64,000 nucleotides of DNA, taken from Haberlea rhodopensis. Lineage: Eukaryota > Streptophyta > Magnoliopsida > Lamiales > Gesneriaceae. The DNA is taken from contig CAJQUN010000020.1 in the NCBI GenBank assembly GCA_907163345.1, forward strand, positions 6,321,722 to 6,385,721, given 5' to 3'. This document shows, piece by piece, positions 11,549 through 23,596 of the stretch; within the stretch, counting starts at the first letter, position 1; every line of letters begins with the position of its first letter. Made by a program: the position numbers and the translations under genes. The notes below the pieces were generated by a model. That model saw only the letters and a program-made list of their open reading frames with translations, had not been told where the DNA came from and did no database searches.

Positions 11549-12146
11549 AAAACGATGGCAATGGAGCGGGTTTGGGATGTGTTTGACCAATCACAGGATA
11601 TCCGTTACATATAAAACACGGACCCACTCCTCCCCACTTGGATCAGCGAACCCGGCGGATTTAACCCCGCCCCCGCCCCCGCCCCCGCCCCCGCCGCGGT
11701 TCCAGTTTTAATTTTTTAATTTTTATTTTTTTAAAAAAAAATTAACTAGAAATCAATTTTGAAACACAAAAACTGAGTTTTATGATTGAATTTCATGTTT
11801 TCTCTAGTAAATATTTATAATAAGTATTGTATAACTATCTTTAAGCTGCCAAATATTTATTCATTTGCTCTACTTCCCTTCAAAATGTCCAACTTCTTTA
11901 ACACGAACACATAAGTTTTGATATAAAATTAAATAACGATATTTTATTGTTCAATCAAAGAAGTGAAATTTATATTTAATATTAATTTTTTAAAAAAAAA
12001 TTTAAAAATGTATAGTGGGGCAGTCCGGCCAATCCCAGGACATGCCCCGCGCCGCTTCCAAACTCGATTGAAGCGGGTCCAGACCTGTCCCGGCTGTACG
12101 GGTTCAATGCTGGTCTGAGCTTGGACTCGTCTCATTGTCATCCATA
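11549..12146. mobile_element. Non-autonomous hAT element (MITE), copy 1
   Basis: Starts with GATGGCAATGGAGCGGGTTTG and ends with the near-complement CTCGTCTCATTGTCATCC. The GC-rich ends and AT-rich middle are clearly homologous to the element at 57779-58354, including the internal words CAAAATGTCCAACTTCTTTAA and TTTTCTCTAGTAAATATTTA. A (CCCCGC)n-like run lies at 11666-11695. CTTAAAA occurs on both flanks, a possible decayed target duplication. There is no transposase. Confidence 0.7.
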
Positions 12147-13030
12147 CTTAAAACAATATATTGCTGTATATATCCTTAAAATGTCTCGACTCTTGTAATA
12201 AAATATAGATACATACAGACATAGTTAGAGCTATTTTTGGGTTATGGTGTGCTCCAGCCTCATACAATATTTCAAAGGAAAAAAAATTTAGTATTAATTT
12301 TCAAAAAATTTATTTCTGGTCTAACTCTCTAAATAATGTCGTGGCCCTCTAACCAGCTCCATATAATATTGATTCATGACTTTGCCGAACTTACATGAAG
12401 ATAACTTAACTCAACACACCATGTCAAAAGTGACGGCAAAGCAACTTGCAATGGAACCAACATCCAAAGTGTTGCTGACTGTGTCCCACTCTCGTGATAT
12501 GTACTGTACACATGCAACTTACTGGAAATTAGAGTCGCCCCTCCATCTTTTGTAAAACTACATAGAAATCCCACTATATTTTCTTTTTCACCTTTCTTGC
12601 ATAAACAACAATAGGGTTATTCGGAAAAAAGTGGTGATTCGGACATATTATTCTAGATCTAGCCCAACAATTTTTTGTTTATGAGTTTATTAAGCTTATA
12701 ACCTTCTCATTTCTAAGGAAAAAAACATATAGTACTACACTATAAGGGAACTCATAGGTTGGCTCTTCCTTAAAACGTCTCAATAATTATAAATTCAATT
12801 TTAAAACTTTTTAACAATATTAATGTTTCGGAACTCGAGAGACCTTTGTCACGTATTGATTCTTCAGACCGAAACATCGTATGTCACTTAAGCGATCTTG
12901 ACCTGGGAAGATACTAAGTAAGCCTAAAACCACACAAAAGAGCTAAGAACTTTGAATGAAAGTTTGAGAGAATAAATGTATTTGTTAGAATCCAAGAAAA
13001 CTTGGTTTGTTTACAAATGAGAAAGACAAG
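12147..13030. other. Intergenic DNA downstream of a putative minus-strand promoter
   Basis: No coding region recognised. On the minus strand 13030 down to about 12830 would be the transcribed leader of the TATA box at 13032-13040, and would suit the R/U5 part of an LTR, but no LTR border could be fixed. Confidence 0.3.
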
Positions 13031-13031
13031 A

Positions 13032-13286
13032 CTATTTATACTAACCCTCCTCCCAAATGAAGGGCTAACATCAAATCTATCATATGTTGGAGATTAAGTT
13101 TCCAGAATATTCTATGATATTTACAACAATGATCATTCTAGAATATCTTAGTATACAATATTTTAGAATACTCTACATTACAAAAGAAATAACAAGTAAT
13201 ACCTATACGCTTCCGGGATACTTTAAAGTGTTCTCCAAACTTTCGGAACGTCCAGAAGCCTCCAGATTCACCGGAATATTCTAGAA
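13032..13286 (-). promoter_or_regulatory. Heat-shock element cluster upstream of a TATA box
   Basis: Two perfect three-unit heat-shock elements (GAA-nn-TTC-nn-GAA pattern): TTCCAGAATATTC at 13100-13112 and GAATATTCTAGAA at 13274-13286. A two-unit site, TTCTAGAA, lies at 13136-13143, and weaker GAA/TTC pairs lie between. On the minus strand they sit 60-250 bases upstream of TATAAATAG (13032-13040). This is the layout of a heat-inducible plant promoter and also of the LTR of heat-activated Copia elements such as ONSEN. No gene follows, so a solo LTR or LTR fragment is the likelier explanation. Confidence 0.5.
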
Positions 13287-14760
13287 AGTCACGGAACGTG
13301 GCACCTTGATCAAGTCCTAACTAGAAAGACAATAAATAATATTTCAAATCCTTAATTATTGAATTAATTTTAAATCCATATTTTCAAATCTATTGTTGAA
13401 ATCCTTCAAAATCCAAAATGCAACCTAAGAGTTTTGTGGCATTAGATGAATTCTACCTGATAAATTCACTTGATAAAGGATAGAGATTCCCACGAGTTAC
13501 CGAAATATTCTTGGCTATCCTCATGGGCACTATCTTATGAAGGTGTCACAATCCTTAGATGAGTATCTACTCCCCAAATATTGAATGAAATACAAATATT
13601 GGATGAAATACATATATCTGAAGGTTTTTATCTCCCTTTATGTGGTGCCGTAAGGGTTGCATAGAAGTATTCTAAGAGACCAATATGTAGAATTCAGCTG
13701 TTTGTTACTGATTGAGAAGACATTTGGGTAGTCATATTATAAATTAATATATCAAGAGACGAAATTAGAATTTTAAAAATCCATAATAAAATAATAAATA
13801 TCTTGATACCTGTACACAGAAGATTCCAAAAAGTCAACGCACATATTCTTTTATATATATATTTTTTATTACTAAATCTTATAATATAAAAATATAAATA
13901 TTCTTATCTAAAAGTAGTAATTAATGTAATAACTCCTTTTCAAAGTTTGGTAAATTTGAACTGATAAGCGCATAGTCGTCCAAGGCTGCTAACTCGGCGA
14001 TACGTTGTGTGTGTATATGTATTAGTTATATTTATTTCTTCTGGCATCGGGGTACCATCGATAACTTTAGTTGATATATAAACAAAATGATAAACACATC
14101 CTAATGAAGTCTTCTTGGCTTCGCTTGACTTGGCGTGGAGCTAAGTCACATAATCCTCTTATCCACTTCGTGTACTGGTGCTTCGTAAAGCAATGACACA
14201 TTGAGTGTTTGTGCGGCGCTTTAAGAATAACCAAATGTTACTAAGTTGTCATGACCCGAAAAGATGAAATGATCATGCATACGTATCATGGCATATATGA
14301 AACCATTCATAAGCATAATTGCATATATTTTGACATTTCATATGTGTAGTGGAAAGCATAGAGATTTTGAATAGAATAAAGTTGAAGAAAGAATATATAT
14401 ATTATTATTAAAAATAATAATAATATATATATATATTGTGAATAGATTTTAAGAAATAATGAATATATATATAATGAATATATTGAATATATGAAAATAT
14501 TTTGAATAAAATTGAAAATATTGATTAAATTTAGTAAAATATTGATTAAATTTAGAATAATAATATATATTGAATAGATTTTAATAGATTGAATATTTAT
14601 TGAATAAATCTAGACTGATTAAATTGAAGGTGTGTACATGTGTTTCAAAATTAGAGAAACATTAAACGGTAAGAAAAATAAATAATATATCTTTAACCAA
14701 AAGTTACTCTAATAACATTTTAGTGATATTATTGGAAATTAGAGATATGTTAGTGATCTT
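13287..14760. other. AT-rich intergenic DNA
   Basis: No gene recognised. Contains low-complexity AATAATATATAT stretches around 14395-14560. Confidence 0.4.
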
Positions 14761-15055
14761 TTGTTATTGATGTGTTTATTGGGACGGACCAACCGGAATC
14801 GGTTGGTTCGATTACAAACCAGAATCCAATCCGGGTTTTACCTGGATCGGATCGGTTCGATTCCCGTGGATCAAAACCGCCAATCCGGCGGTAGCCGTTG
14901 GGCAACAGAAAAATAAAAAAAATTATTTTTTTAAAAAAAAATGCTTCTATAAATACCCCATTTTTCTTCTCCAATTTTTCATCTCCAACTCTCTTACTCT
15001 TACACTCATAATCTTTTATTCAATTATCTCATTTTCCCATATTTCCACTAATACG

Positions 15056-16401
15056 ATGGCATCCTCTTCTATTGGTCGTGGTGGTTCCTCAAATCCACCT
15101 TTATTCCAAGAAAATTATGATATTTTTGCCGAGTTTGATAATGCTTATGATGTTGAAGAAGCGGAACACTTTGCAGAACCTGCGGCCCCCCAAAATCCGG
15201 CCCCCGACGTGTCATCCGCTACTACTGCCGCTTCGAGTCGCACGAGTAACCGTTCCAAACGAAGCAAGGTTTGGGATCATTTTGACGTCGAGACAAAACT
15301 AGGTATGCACGAATCTGTTGTTATTTGTAAAATATGCAAAACTACATATAATTATAAAACAGGTGGTTTCGCCGGCGGTACCGGAACTTTTAAGAAACAT
15401 CTAGTTAAAAAACATAATTTTGATGATGTTACTTTACAACCATTAGGTAGAGAACCAACCCAACTTCAAATTAATCCTTAGTCTGGCACTAATTTTATCT
15501 TAACACCGGAAAAAAAAAAAGATTATTCGTTCTTTTTATTGTAAGATGTGAACTTCCCTTTTTGTTTTCTGAAAAAGATGGCTTTGTTGAGTTTTCTTCT
15601 GATATCCAACCATGTTTTAGACATATTTCTAGGCATACTTTGAAAAGAAATATTGTGGATGTGTTTCTTGATTACCGTAAGACTTTAGTTGATAATCTTT
15701 CTTCTATTAACTGCAGATTAAGTTTAACTACTGATATTTGGACGAATACTGCACTACTTTCTTTTCTTGTTATTCCTTGTCATTGGATTGATGATAACTG
15801 GTGTTTGCAGAAAAGAATTTTGTCACTTGATGAATTAAAATCTGCACATACTGGTTCCCAAATTGTTAAATTTATTGTTAATGTTTGTAGATTTTATGGA
15901 ATTGCAGATAAAATTTGTTCAATTACACTTAACAACGCTTCAAATAATACGGCGGCAATGCGTGAACTTAAAATATTTACGACCAATGCTTAATGGTGTT
16001 TTTTTCATGTTAGATGTGCATGTCATATAATTAATTTAGCAGTAAAAGATGGTTATGAAGATGCTGAATGTAGTAGCATAGACAAACTTAAAAACTGTTG
16101 TCAATGGATACGACAGTCACGCAATAATCGTGATTGAGAACATACGTGTGCAAGTCAGAACCTTCGGTTTACGCTTTTTCCACCGCCCACAAAATGTTAG
16201 AATTGATGTTACCTTATCAAGATGCTTTAACTTCTTTTTATAACTCTTATCAAATGCCTGAAAGTGATGAAAGTTATTTATTGGCTGATAAGAATTGGTT
16301 TTTTGTTAATAATTTAACTGCTTTGTTATCAACTTTTAAAGATGCAAGAGATCGTTTCTCCGGTGTTTGTAATCCTACTTCTCATTATTTTCTTCTACTT
16401 G
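15056..16401 (+). pseudogene. hAT transposase, 5' part, broken
   Basis: The first frame (15056-15481) encodes a BED zinc finger: CKIC near residue 85 followed by HLVKKH, giving the C-x2-C...H-x4-H pattern typical of plant hAT and RICESLEEPER-type transposases. After a stop and a frame change, 15562-15993 gives the transposase core, including the hAT motif LTTDIWT and a segment like AAMRELKIF. A further stop precedes WCFFHVRCACHIINLAV, and another frame holds MLELMLPYQDALTSFYN. At least two stops and two frameshifts make it dead. It is cut at 16401 by Copia element A; five bases (ACTTG, 16397-16401) are repeated at 44440, where the gene resumes. The GC-rich stretch just upstream (14770-14900, repeated GGATCGGTTCG words) is probably hAT terminal sequence. 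Confidence 0.85.
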
Positions 16402-18094
16402 TGTTAGGATCGGTCCGGAGTGTTTAGAGGGGGGGGGGGGGGTGAATGAACACTCCTATTAAAAATAATCCTTTGTGATTTCTTTCGGATTAGTGAAAGA
16501 AATCTGTTTCTTAATCAACTTTTCTGCAGAACAGACCACTGAATAATTTAGTGCGGAACGGCCTGTTCTTAGGCTAGTAAGAACGGCTCGATGGCTTGAA
16601 AAGTATAACAGGTACAGAATGATAAAAGACATAATATGTTTCTGGAAGTTCGAAGGTTGTGTAATCCTTCTACGTCTTCCATTCTTCCAATTAAGGAATG
16701 ATTCCACTAAAGGACTTTGATTTATACAATCCTGTTGTACAAACCCAATTCAGCTGGATTTACCTCACTACCAGATAGAAACTCCTAGTCTCTCGATCTG
16801 TTCAGACACACTCTGTCTGACAGTTACAATTGATTCTCACTTCTCTATCTTAGTACAGAATACAAAAGATAGACTAATTTAGTCTATGCACACAATGATC
16901 CTAAGATGATCAAATATTACAATATGCTTGTGCTTATGAAGTTTTTCAGCTCGAGAATGTCTGAGCTTGTAAGCTTGTGCTGTTTAGCTTTCTTTTGCGT
17001 TTTTTGATTTTTCAGACTCTCTCTTGAGCTCTTCTGTTGCATCCTTATATAGTTGTATGTACCAACGATATTATTTTCGAGCAGAGTCAAGAGTTGCACA
17101 TAAAGGAAAATAATGTCGTTGGTACATGCAACTATATAAGGATGCAACAGAAGAGCTCAAGAAGGAGTCTGATCAATCGAAAAACGCAAAAGAAAGCTAA
17201 ACAACACAAGCTTACAAGCTCAGACATTCTCGAGCTGAAAATCTTCATAAGCACAAGCATATTGTAATACTTGATCATCTTAGAATCACTGTGTTCATAG
17301 ACTAAGTTAGTCTATCTTTTGTATTCTGTACTAAGATATAGAAGTGAGAATCAATTGTAACTGTCAGACAGAGTGTATCTGAACAGATCGAGAGACTAGG
17401 AGTTTCAGTCTGGTAGTGAGGTAAATCCAGCTGAATCGGGTTTGTACAACATGATTGTATAAATCAAAGCCTTCTAGTGGAATCCTTCCTTAATTGGAAG
17501 AAGGGGAGACGTAGAAGGATTACACCACCTTCGAACTTCCAGAAACATATTCTGCCTTTTATCATTCTGCACTCGTCTTACTATTCATGCCATCGAGCCG
17601 TTCTTACTAGCCTAAGAACAGACCGTTCCGCACTAAATTATTCAGTGGTCTGTTCTGCAGAAAAGTTGATTAAGAAACAGATTTCTTTCACTAATCCGAA
17701 AGAAATCACAAAGGATTATTTTTAATAGGAGTGTTCATCCACCCCCCTCTAAACACTCCGGACCGATCATAACACTCTTCTTTGTCTTCTTACCTTTTAT
17801 GGTAATCTTTAGTCCTTGGTCTTTTTCAGCATTAATTGCAACAATAAATGTTTCAATAAATAGCCGTTAATGATTCGGACTGAAGAGCAAATCTAATTCA
17901 GCCTTGTCTGCTCTGATCTGATAATAGTTGAGCTGTTCTGAAGCTTCGATCTGGTTAGGCTGATGTTCATCGATCCGTTCTGATTTACGATATACTATTT
18001 CAGCTTGATCTGCTTTGAGCGATCGATCTGGTCAGTCTGATTTCTATCGATCCGTTCTGATTTATTTTGTCATCTTTAAAATCCGGAACTAACA
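16402..18094 (-). repeat. 3' LTR of element A, with internal inverted duplication
   Basis: Bounded by TGTTAGGATCGG at 16402 and CCGGAACTAACA ending at 18094 (plus-strand reading). Its partner LTR, with element B removed, is about 1.09 kb; this copy is 1.69 kb because about 110 bp of the normal middle is replaced by an inverted copy of the first 0.7 kb. The arms are about 16402-17065 and 17100-17768, and the inverted arm ends exactly at an LTR terminus (CATAACA at 17768). The rest (17769-18094) is normal LTR sequence. Frames such as those starting near 16707 and 17477 are mirror shadows of each other and not genes. Confidence 0.85.
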
Positions 18095-18108
18095 AATTCC
18101 CCCTTTTT
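18095..18108 (-). other. Polypurine tract of element A
   Basis: The minus strand reads AAAAAGGGGGAATT directly before the 3' LTR. A second, very similar tract lies at 18395-18407; duplicated polypurine tracts are characteristic of Sireviruses. Confidence 0.8.
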
Positions 18109-18449
18109 GATGTTGACAAAACCTAGCTTCTAAATCTTTTTATTCAGTCTTTTAAGAACTCTGAAGCGTATACTTGCGGATCAACTACTTCTTCTTGTTC
18201 CAAATAAATGAACACAGTTAAGTTGAAGTTCGGATTGATTAAGCCGTTTAGTTCAAAATAAATGAACAATGACTTAACTAAGAACTCTGATTTTTATTGA
18301 GCAAAAATCTTATATACAATTACAGACAAGTCTGACTTATATATAGACCGCTACTTTCTTGCTGAAAACTGAGGTGGCTTGAAGTCCTTTCTCTTTTCCC
18401 CCTTTTTGTCAGCAGCAATCTCTTGAAGAAAGTCGAGAATCTGGGCGAG

Positions 18450-20764
18450 CTAAGCGCTGATAGCATCAAGACGAGTGTCTTGAGCAAGAAGGGACTTGAC
18501 GATGGAGGCTCGAACTTCAGTGGCCAGCTCGATCTTTTCTTTTCTCAGACTGTTTTTATATGTAGCTTGCTGAGAGAACAGATCATTCAGTCCGCGCTGA
18601 ATGCTGCTAATGTTGGCTGTCATCTTCTCTTTGAAGGATTCAAAATCCAAGAATGTAGTCCTCTGACTTTGATGAACTTCTATGACTCGTTGAGAGAGAG
18701 ATAGACAGTTATCCGAAAGGTGTTGAAGGGACTTGGCCAGAGATGGAGCTTCATCAGATAAACGGCTTGGAGAGAGATCAGATGACGATAAGGCATGATC
18801 ATCTTCTGCGGCAATTGGTATAAGTGAAGTCATGGCAGATTGGCGTGTTTCAGACCGGATCAAGGTGACCAAGTCCGATGAAAATTCTTCTAAAAACGTC
18901 ATATCTTCAGCAGACTGATCCGGATGAGTGATAGGTCTGGTAGGCTCCTCAACCTGTAATGCGGCAACAACAGTGGACACAACCAGATCCGGATCGACGA
19001 AGTCTGGGGAGATGACTTTTGTATGTGCGGCGGTTGGACTGTGCTGAATTTGGGAGACTGAGGGTGCAATGGGGATGGAAGTTGTGGGAGAGTCCAACAA
19101 TACATCCATTGCTTCAGTTTCAGCTGCAGACGAAGCATTAGTCAGTGGCTGCTCCGCTGTCTGCTTCACTGTCTGCTCCGCTGACTCAGAAGGAATTTGC
19201 TCAAGGAATAGTTCAGCCAAAGTCTTGCTTGCAGATGGGTGATCTGGGCTGGGAACTGGAGTGGATATGTTAAGCTTCTGTCGTTGAAAACGAACAGCCA
19301 AATGAAGAGCATGAACATCCATTTCCAGCTGAGCAATGACGGCACCATCATCTTTGGCAGTCGGATTGCTCGGATCAAAATTCGCCTTCTTAGCTACAAT
19401 GAGCAGATTTGCCAGTCTGAATCTTTGGTTGGCCTGGAACAGAGATGCACAGCAATTCTGACGTCGTCAGTCTCTGTCCCCTTAAGGACTTCTTGTTCCA
19501 TCTTTTGTAATATTCTCAGCACATATCAATGTGGTTAATCGTTCTGTACAACATATTCATCAAACACCACAGTGAGCTCCTTGACCTTTTCTTCAACATC
19601 TTCCATAGCGATGTCGATGGCTGTTTGAGCGGCTGATTTGGGTTTTGAGGAGAGAGATTCAGTGAGGATTGCCTTGCCTTTGCCGGTGGGAGATGAGGTC
19701 TTGATCCCGTTTGGGTGTAGTCTCCCAATTCAGTGATAACAATGCCTTTGACCACAGGAATGGCAGAAGGGGCTCTGATGGTTACTTTGGGTACAATGGT
19801 TGGAGCTGTTGAAGGTTGGGTTGTAGTTTGGGGTGCAGGGTGGCTTTTGTGGGAGGCAATATAGGTAAGGTTTTAAGAGGTAAGGTTTTGATTGGCTTGG
19901 TGATCTGGGTTCTTGGCTTCTTAGGAGGGGGTTTGGCTGGAGATGAAGGAGCAGACTGAGTTTCCTCGGAGTCAGTCTGAATAGTCAATTTACGCTTGAC
20001 TCGAGTCTTTCGAGCAGCAGCCTGTTCTTCTCCTTGTTCAATCTTGACAGCCACCAGATCGGAAGAAGTGGGTGGAGCACCTTTGGACTTCAGTAGTGCC
20101 AATCCCTTGGGGTTGAGAATTTTAAAGGGACTCAAAGCAGACAGCTTCCCCAGCTCGATGTTCAAAGTCTCCAAAAGCTTGCTGAGGGGAACTGCAAAGC
20201 ACCCAGCCTGTTTGGAGGCGATAACAGTTTCAAGCAAAACTCCAAACAAGATTGCAGACCAATTCATCTTTTGACCCGAGTGAATAGCAGCCATGGCCCG
20301 GAATTTCTCAGCAGTAACAGCGTCATAGCATCCGGCTTTCCCCAAAAGTGGCTTGCCAACAATCTCGCATAAAACTTGGAAATGAAAGAACATTTTCTTC
20401 TTCTTGAATGATGGTTGCAGTCGATGGCCAAAAATGGATACCTTCCCCTGGAGATCGGTGATAGTGGCCTGAGGAATGTGGCCAAAGTCAGTCAGCCCGG
20501 TGTTGAGAAGACCAAAGGTCTTTGCCAGCGTCGACTGAGAAATGTCAGATGATTTGCCCTTGACGGTGGTGGAGATGAACATCTTCTGAGATACAGCATT
20601 GGCAACTCTCGAATCTCCGACTCGTAAACCACCGTCCCGCATTCCAGAAAGTTCCTCAATCCAGAAGACTCCAAGGATTTGAACATGGAAACCATTTCTG
20701 GATCTTCAGCCCTGTAGATTTCTTTGAACTCAACAGATAGAGAATTGTGAGTGATAGTAGCCAT
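18450..20764 (-). pseudogene. Element A third ORF (post-pol), broken
   Basis: Three minus-strand frames continue one another: start MATITHNSLSVEFKEIY (from 20764), a conserved helical domain (LLGKAGCYDAVTAEKFRAM and MNWSAILFGVLLE, 20642-19782), and a C-terminal part rich in Ser, Pro and Ala (19322-18450) ending in long helices. It is the same protein as the third ORF of element C, including the basic, nuclear-localisation-like motif PPPKKPRT after an acidic stretch. It sits where some Copia elements have an env-like gene, but I see no signal peptide or membrane helix. At least two frameshifts break it. Confidence 0.75.
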
Positions 20765-21160
20765 TTGAGTGTAATGAAGAATACGGAGAAATTGAAAATA
20801 TATGAGAGTTAGAAAACAGACAGGAGTATTTTGTAAAAAGTGAATGAAAGTGAAATGTTCAGCCCGCTAAATAGGAGAGAGAAGACACGTGTCTTTATCT
20901 CGATGACTGATATTTAAATAATTCAAAATAAACGGACAGGATGATAGAGAGATAAGGCGGTTAAAATTGCAATCAGTCCGGGCTGTTTTAAATAATTACT
21001 TTATTTAAAGATTTGTTGACCAGACAGATCATGGGATAACATCAGATTTGACATAGATCGGTCTGAAAGTTCGGACCGGTCTGTGTCTTTCTATCATTGT
21101 ATTATCGATCTGTGCTAGCATATAATCTTTAAAAGCGAAAAGAAAGATACCTCTAAAACA

Positions 21161-21449
21161 TCAGGATAAGTCTATTAAACCAAGAATTTGACGAAAATAA
21201 TTAAACTTAGCCTCAGGAAGTGGTTTGGTGAAGATATCTGCTGCTTGCTGGTCTGTTGAAATATGCTCGATCCGAATTTCCTTTTTGCCAACATGATCTC
21301 GAATAAAATGATGTCTGATATCAATATGCTTTGTTCGAGAGTGCAAAACTGGATTATACGTTATAGCAATTGCACTGGTGTTGTCACAAAATATTGGAGA
21401 TTCAACAGCTTGAATGCCATAGTCTTTGAGTTGGTGTTGAATCCAGAGC
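21161..21449 (-). pseudogene. Element A pol, C-terminal end of RNase H
   Basis: Encodes the end of a Copia RNase H: CDNTSA-like residues, then TKHIDIRHHFIRDH and AADIFTKPLP, closing with a stop at 21161. It is separated from the rest of A pol by element C; AGAGC (21445-21449) is repeated at 33441-33445 on the other side. Confidence 0.9.
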
Positions 21450-22766
21450 TGTTAGGATCGGGGTAGTGTTTAGAAGGGGGGGTCTAGTGAATAAACACTA
21501 GATATAATTTCGATTTCTTTTCTGGTTAACTGTAAACTGTTAAGTGTTACAGTTGCTTCTCAATAACAGGCAAGTCAGTAGACACTTATTATAGTGCGGA
21601 AGACGTCTACAAAACTTGTGAGGAATAAAACTGAAGTAATAAAGCAGTAAACGAATAACACGAGAGTTGTTTCTGGAAGTTCGAAGCACAACGCTTCTAC
21701 GTCTCCCCTTCTTCCTTTGCAGGAAGGATTCACTAGAAGACTTGGTTTACACTTTACAGTATACAACCTCCTTAGGCACTAACACACTTGGCCTAAACTC
21801 CTAGCAATCACACTCTTCTTATCTTTTGGATACAAGTGATTTTACAACACTCTCTACAGAATAAAACTTTCTAGCTTTGAGAGTTTCTGAGCAGCAGACT
21901 TCAATTGAAAATAATCTGTCACAGATTCAGTTTTGCGGTTTGTCTGCTCTTTGCTGAACGTTTGAAATATCAGTCGTATAGCTTTCTTGCTTTGAAGTAT
22001 TTCTCTTAGTTTGAAAGTTGCTCAGCACTTCTTCATTCTCTGTTTGGACGTATTTATAGGTTTTGTTGTCCAACGGTAGCCTTTTTGTATATGGAATGGA
22101 TTAGCTTTCCAAATACCTGTTGTCTTCTTTCCTATTTTGGAAAACAACGGCTCTTTTCACTCTGACGGTAATGGTGGCGGAGATATAGCAGGGTGCGCCG
22201 CTCTGTTGTACCTTTGTCAGAGAATGTTGTACTTACTTTGTCTTGTTGCTTAGACTTCTGCTGGTTTCTTTGTTCAACTGGTTGTTCATCCTCTTAAGAC
22301 CAGTTGATGTCCTTGTTCAGTGAGAAACTTTGCAGTTGATAGTTATCCAGTTTATATCTTCACCCGGTTGATGTCTTCATCCGGTTGATGTCTTTACCAG
22401 TTGATAACTTTATTCAGTTGATAGCTTGTCCGGTTGGTGTCTATCCAGTTGATGTCTTTATCCAGTTGATAGCTTGTCCGGTTGGTATCTATCCAGTTGA
22501 TGTCTTCATCCGGTTGATGACTTTATCCAGTTGATGACTTCATCCGGTTGATGTCTTCATCCAGTTGATGACTTCATCCGGTTGATGACTTCATCCGGTT
22601 GATGACTTCATCCGGTTGATGTCTTCTTCCAGTTGATGTCTTCTTCCAGTTGATGTCTCTATCCGGTTGATGGCTTTAATATCCGGTAGGTCTTTAGCAT
22701 CCGGTTGATCTTTAATATCCAGTAGGTGTTTGTAATCACCAAAACTTAGAAATCGTTTTCCCAACA
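21450..22766 (-). repeat. 3' LTR of element C
   Basis: TGTTAGGATCGGGG at 21450 to GTTTTCCCAACA at 22766. Length 1317 bp against 1297 bp for its partner. Contains the conserved hairpin motif (21674-21708) and a 17-bp minisatellite (about 22310-22700). Confidence 0.93.
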
Positions 22767-22780
22767 ATTTCCCCCTTTTT
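22767..22780 (-). other. Polypurine tract of element C
   Basis: Minus strand AAAAAGGGGGAAAT directly before the 3' LTR. A second copy of the motif is at 23216-23228 and weaker G-runs lie at 26774-26783 and 26807-26816. Confidence 0.8.
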
Positions 22781-23596
22781 GGTGATGACAAAACTAAGCA
22801 GTAATCGATTTCCTACTAGAGTAAATAAGATAAAAGTCCTGAAAATGCTTGAAGACATCATGAAAAAGAAATTTTCATTAAATATAAGCAGATTACAAGT
22901 TGTAATCAAACTGGACAATTGAGAGAGATTCATCTTTATATAAGATGAATTCTTACACTTTGAATAGAGTCTAAGACAAGTCTAGTTTTACATAAAATAG
23001 ATGATACATGACAAATATCTCTTTAATTAAACAAAGTAGACCGGAGGGCTTCGATTCACTTAGTTGCGGAGAGGAAGAGCTCGATCCACCTTGTTTCAGA
23101 GAGAATGTCGGGAAGAGGAAGAGTCATATGAATATTCATCAGGCAGCTCCTTTAGTTTTTATGGAATCACCTAATAAAAATATTCTATCTCTGTTGAGAA
23201 TACTCTATCTCTATCTTCCCCCTTTTTGTCATCAGCACCCAGGCATCTGCTGTTAGTAGTTCCTGACTGATGAGGAGCACCAGAACAGGATCAAAGCGCT
23301 GAAGCTTATCAGAGCTGGGTTAGATAAGTAATCAACCCATGAGGGGTTGATTTAGATAAGTAATAAACCCATGAAGCAGGAAAGGATCTAACAGAAAACC
23401 AGGGAATGAGAAATAACTTAAAAGTAAGCATGATGAGTGAATGTGTGTTATGTGATCAAACAAGAACCTCTATTTATAGGAAAAACAAGGTAGCAATAAA
23501 TGTGAATGCATTTATGTTAAATAGTGAATACAGAGAGACAGTCAATTTAACACAGTAAGTAAATAGGAGTAAGTAAGAGTGAGTCAGAAAGTGATA
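22781..23596. other. Non-coding 3' region of element C
   Basis: Between the third ORF and the polypurine tract. No ORF of note. It holds the second polypurine-like tract and is conserved in position with the equivalent region of element A. Confidence 0.5.

Noticed and set aside
16459..17725. Mirror-image Arg-rich ORFs near 16707 and 17477
   Set aside because: They fall in the two arms of the inverted duplication of LTR A, and the same frame recurs at 38428-38676 in the other LTR. It overlaps the conserved non-coding hairpin.
18423..20485. Plus-strand frames opposite the third ORF of element A
   Set aside because: Short, without motifs, and antisense to a frame with clear homology to element C.
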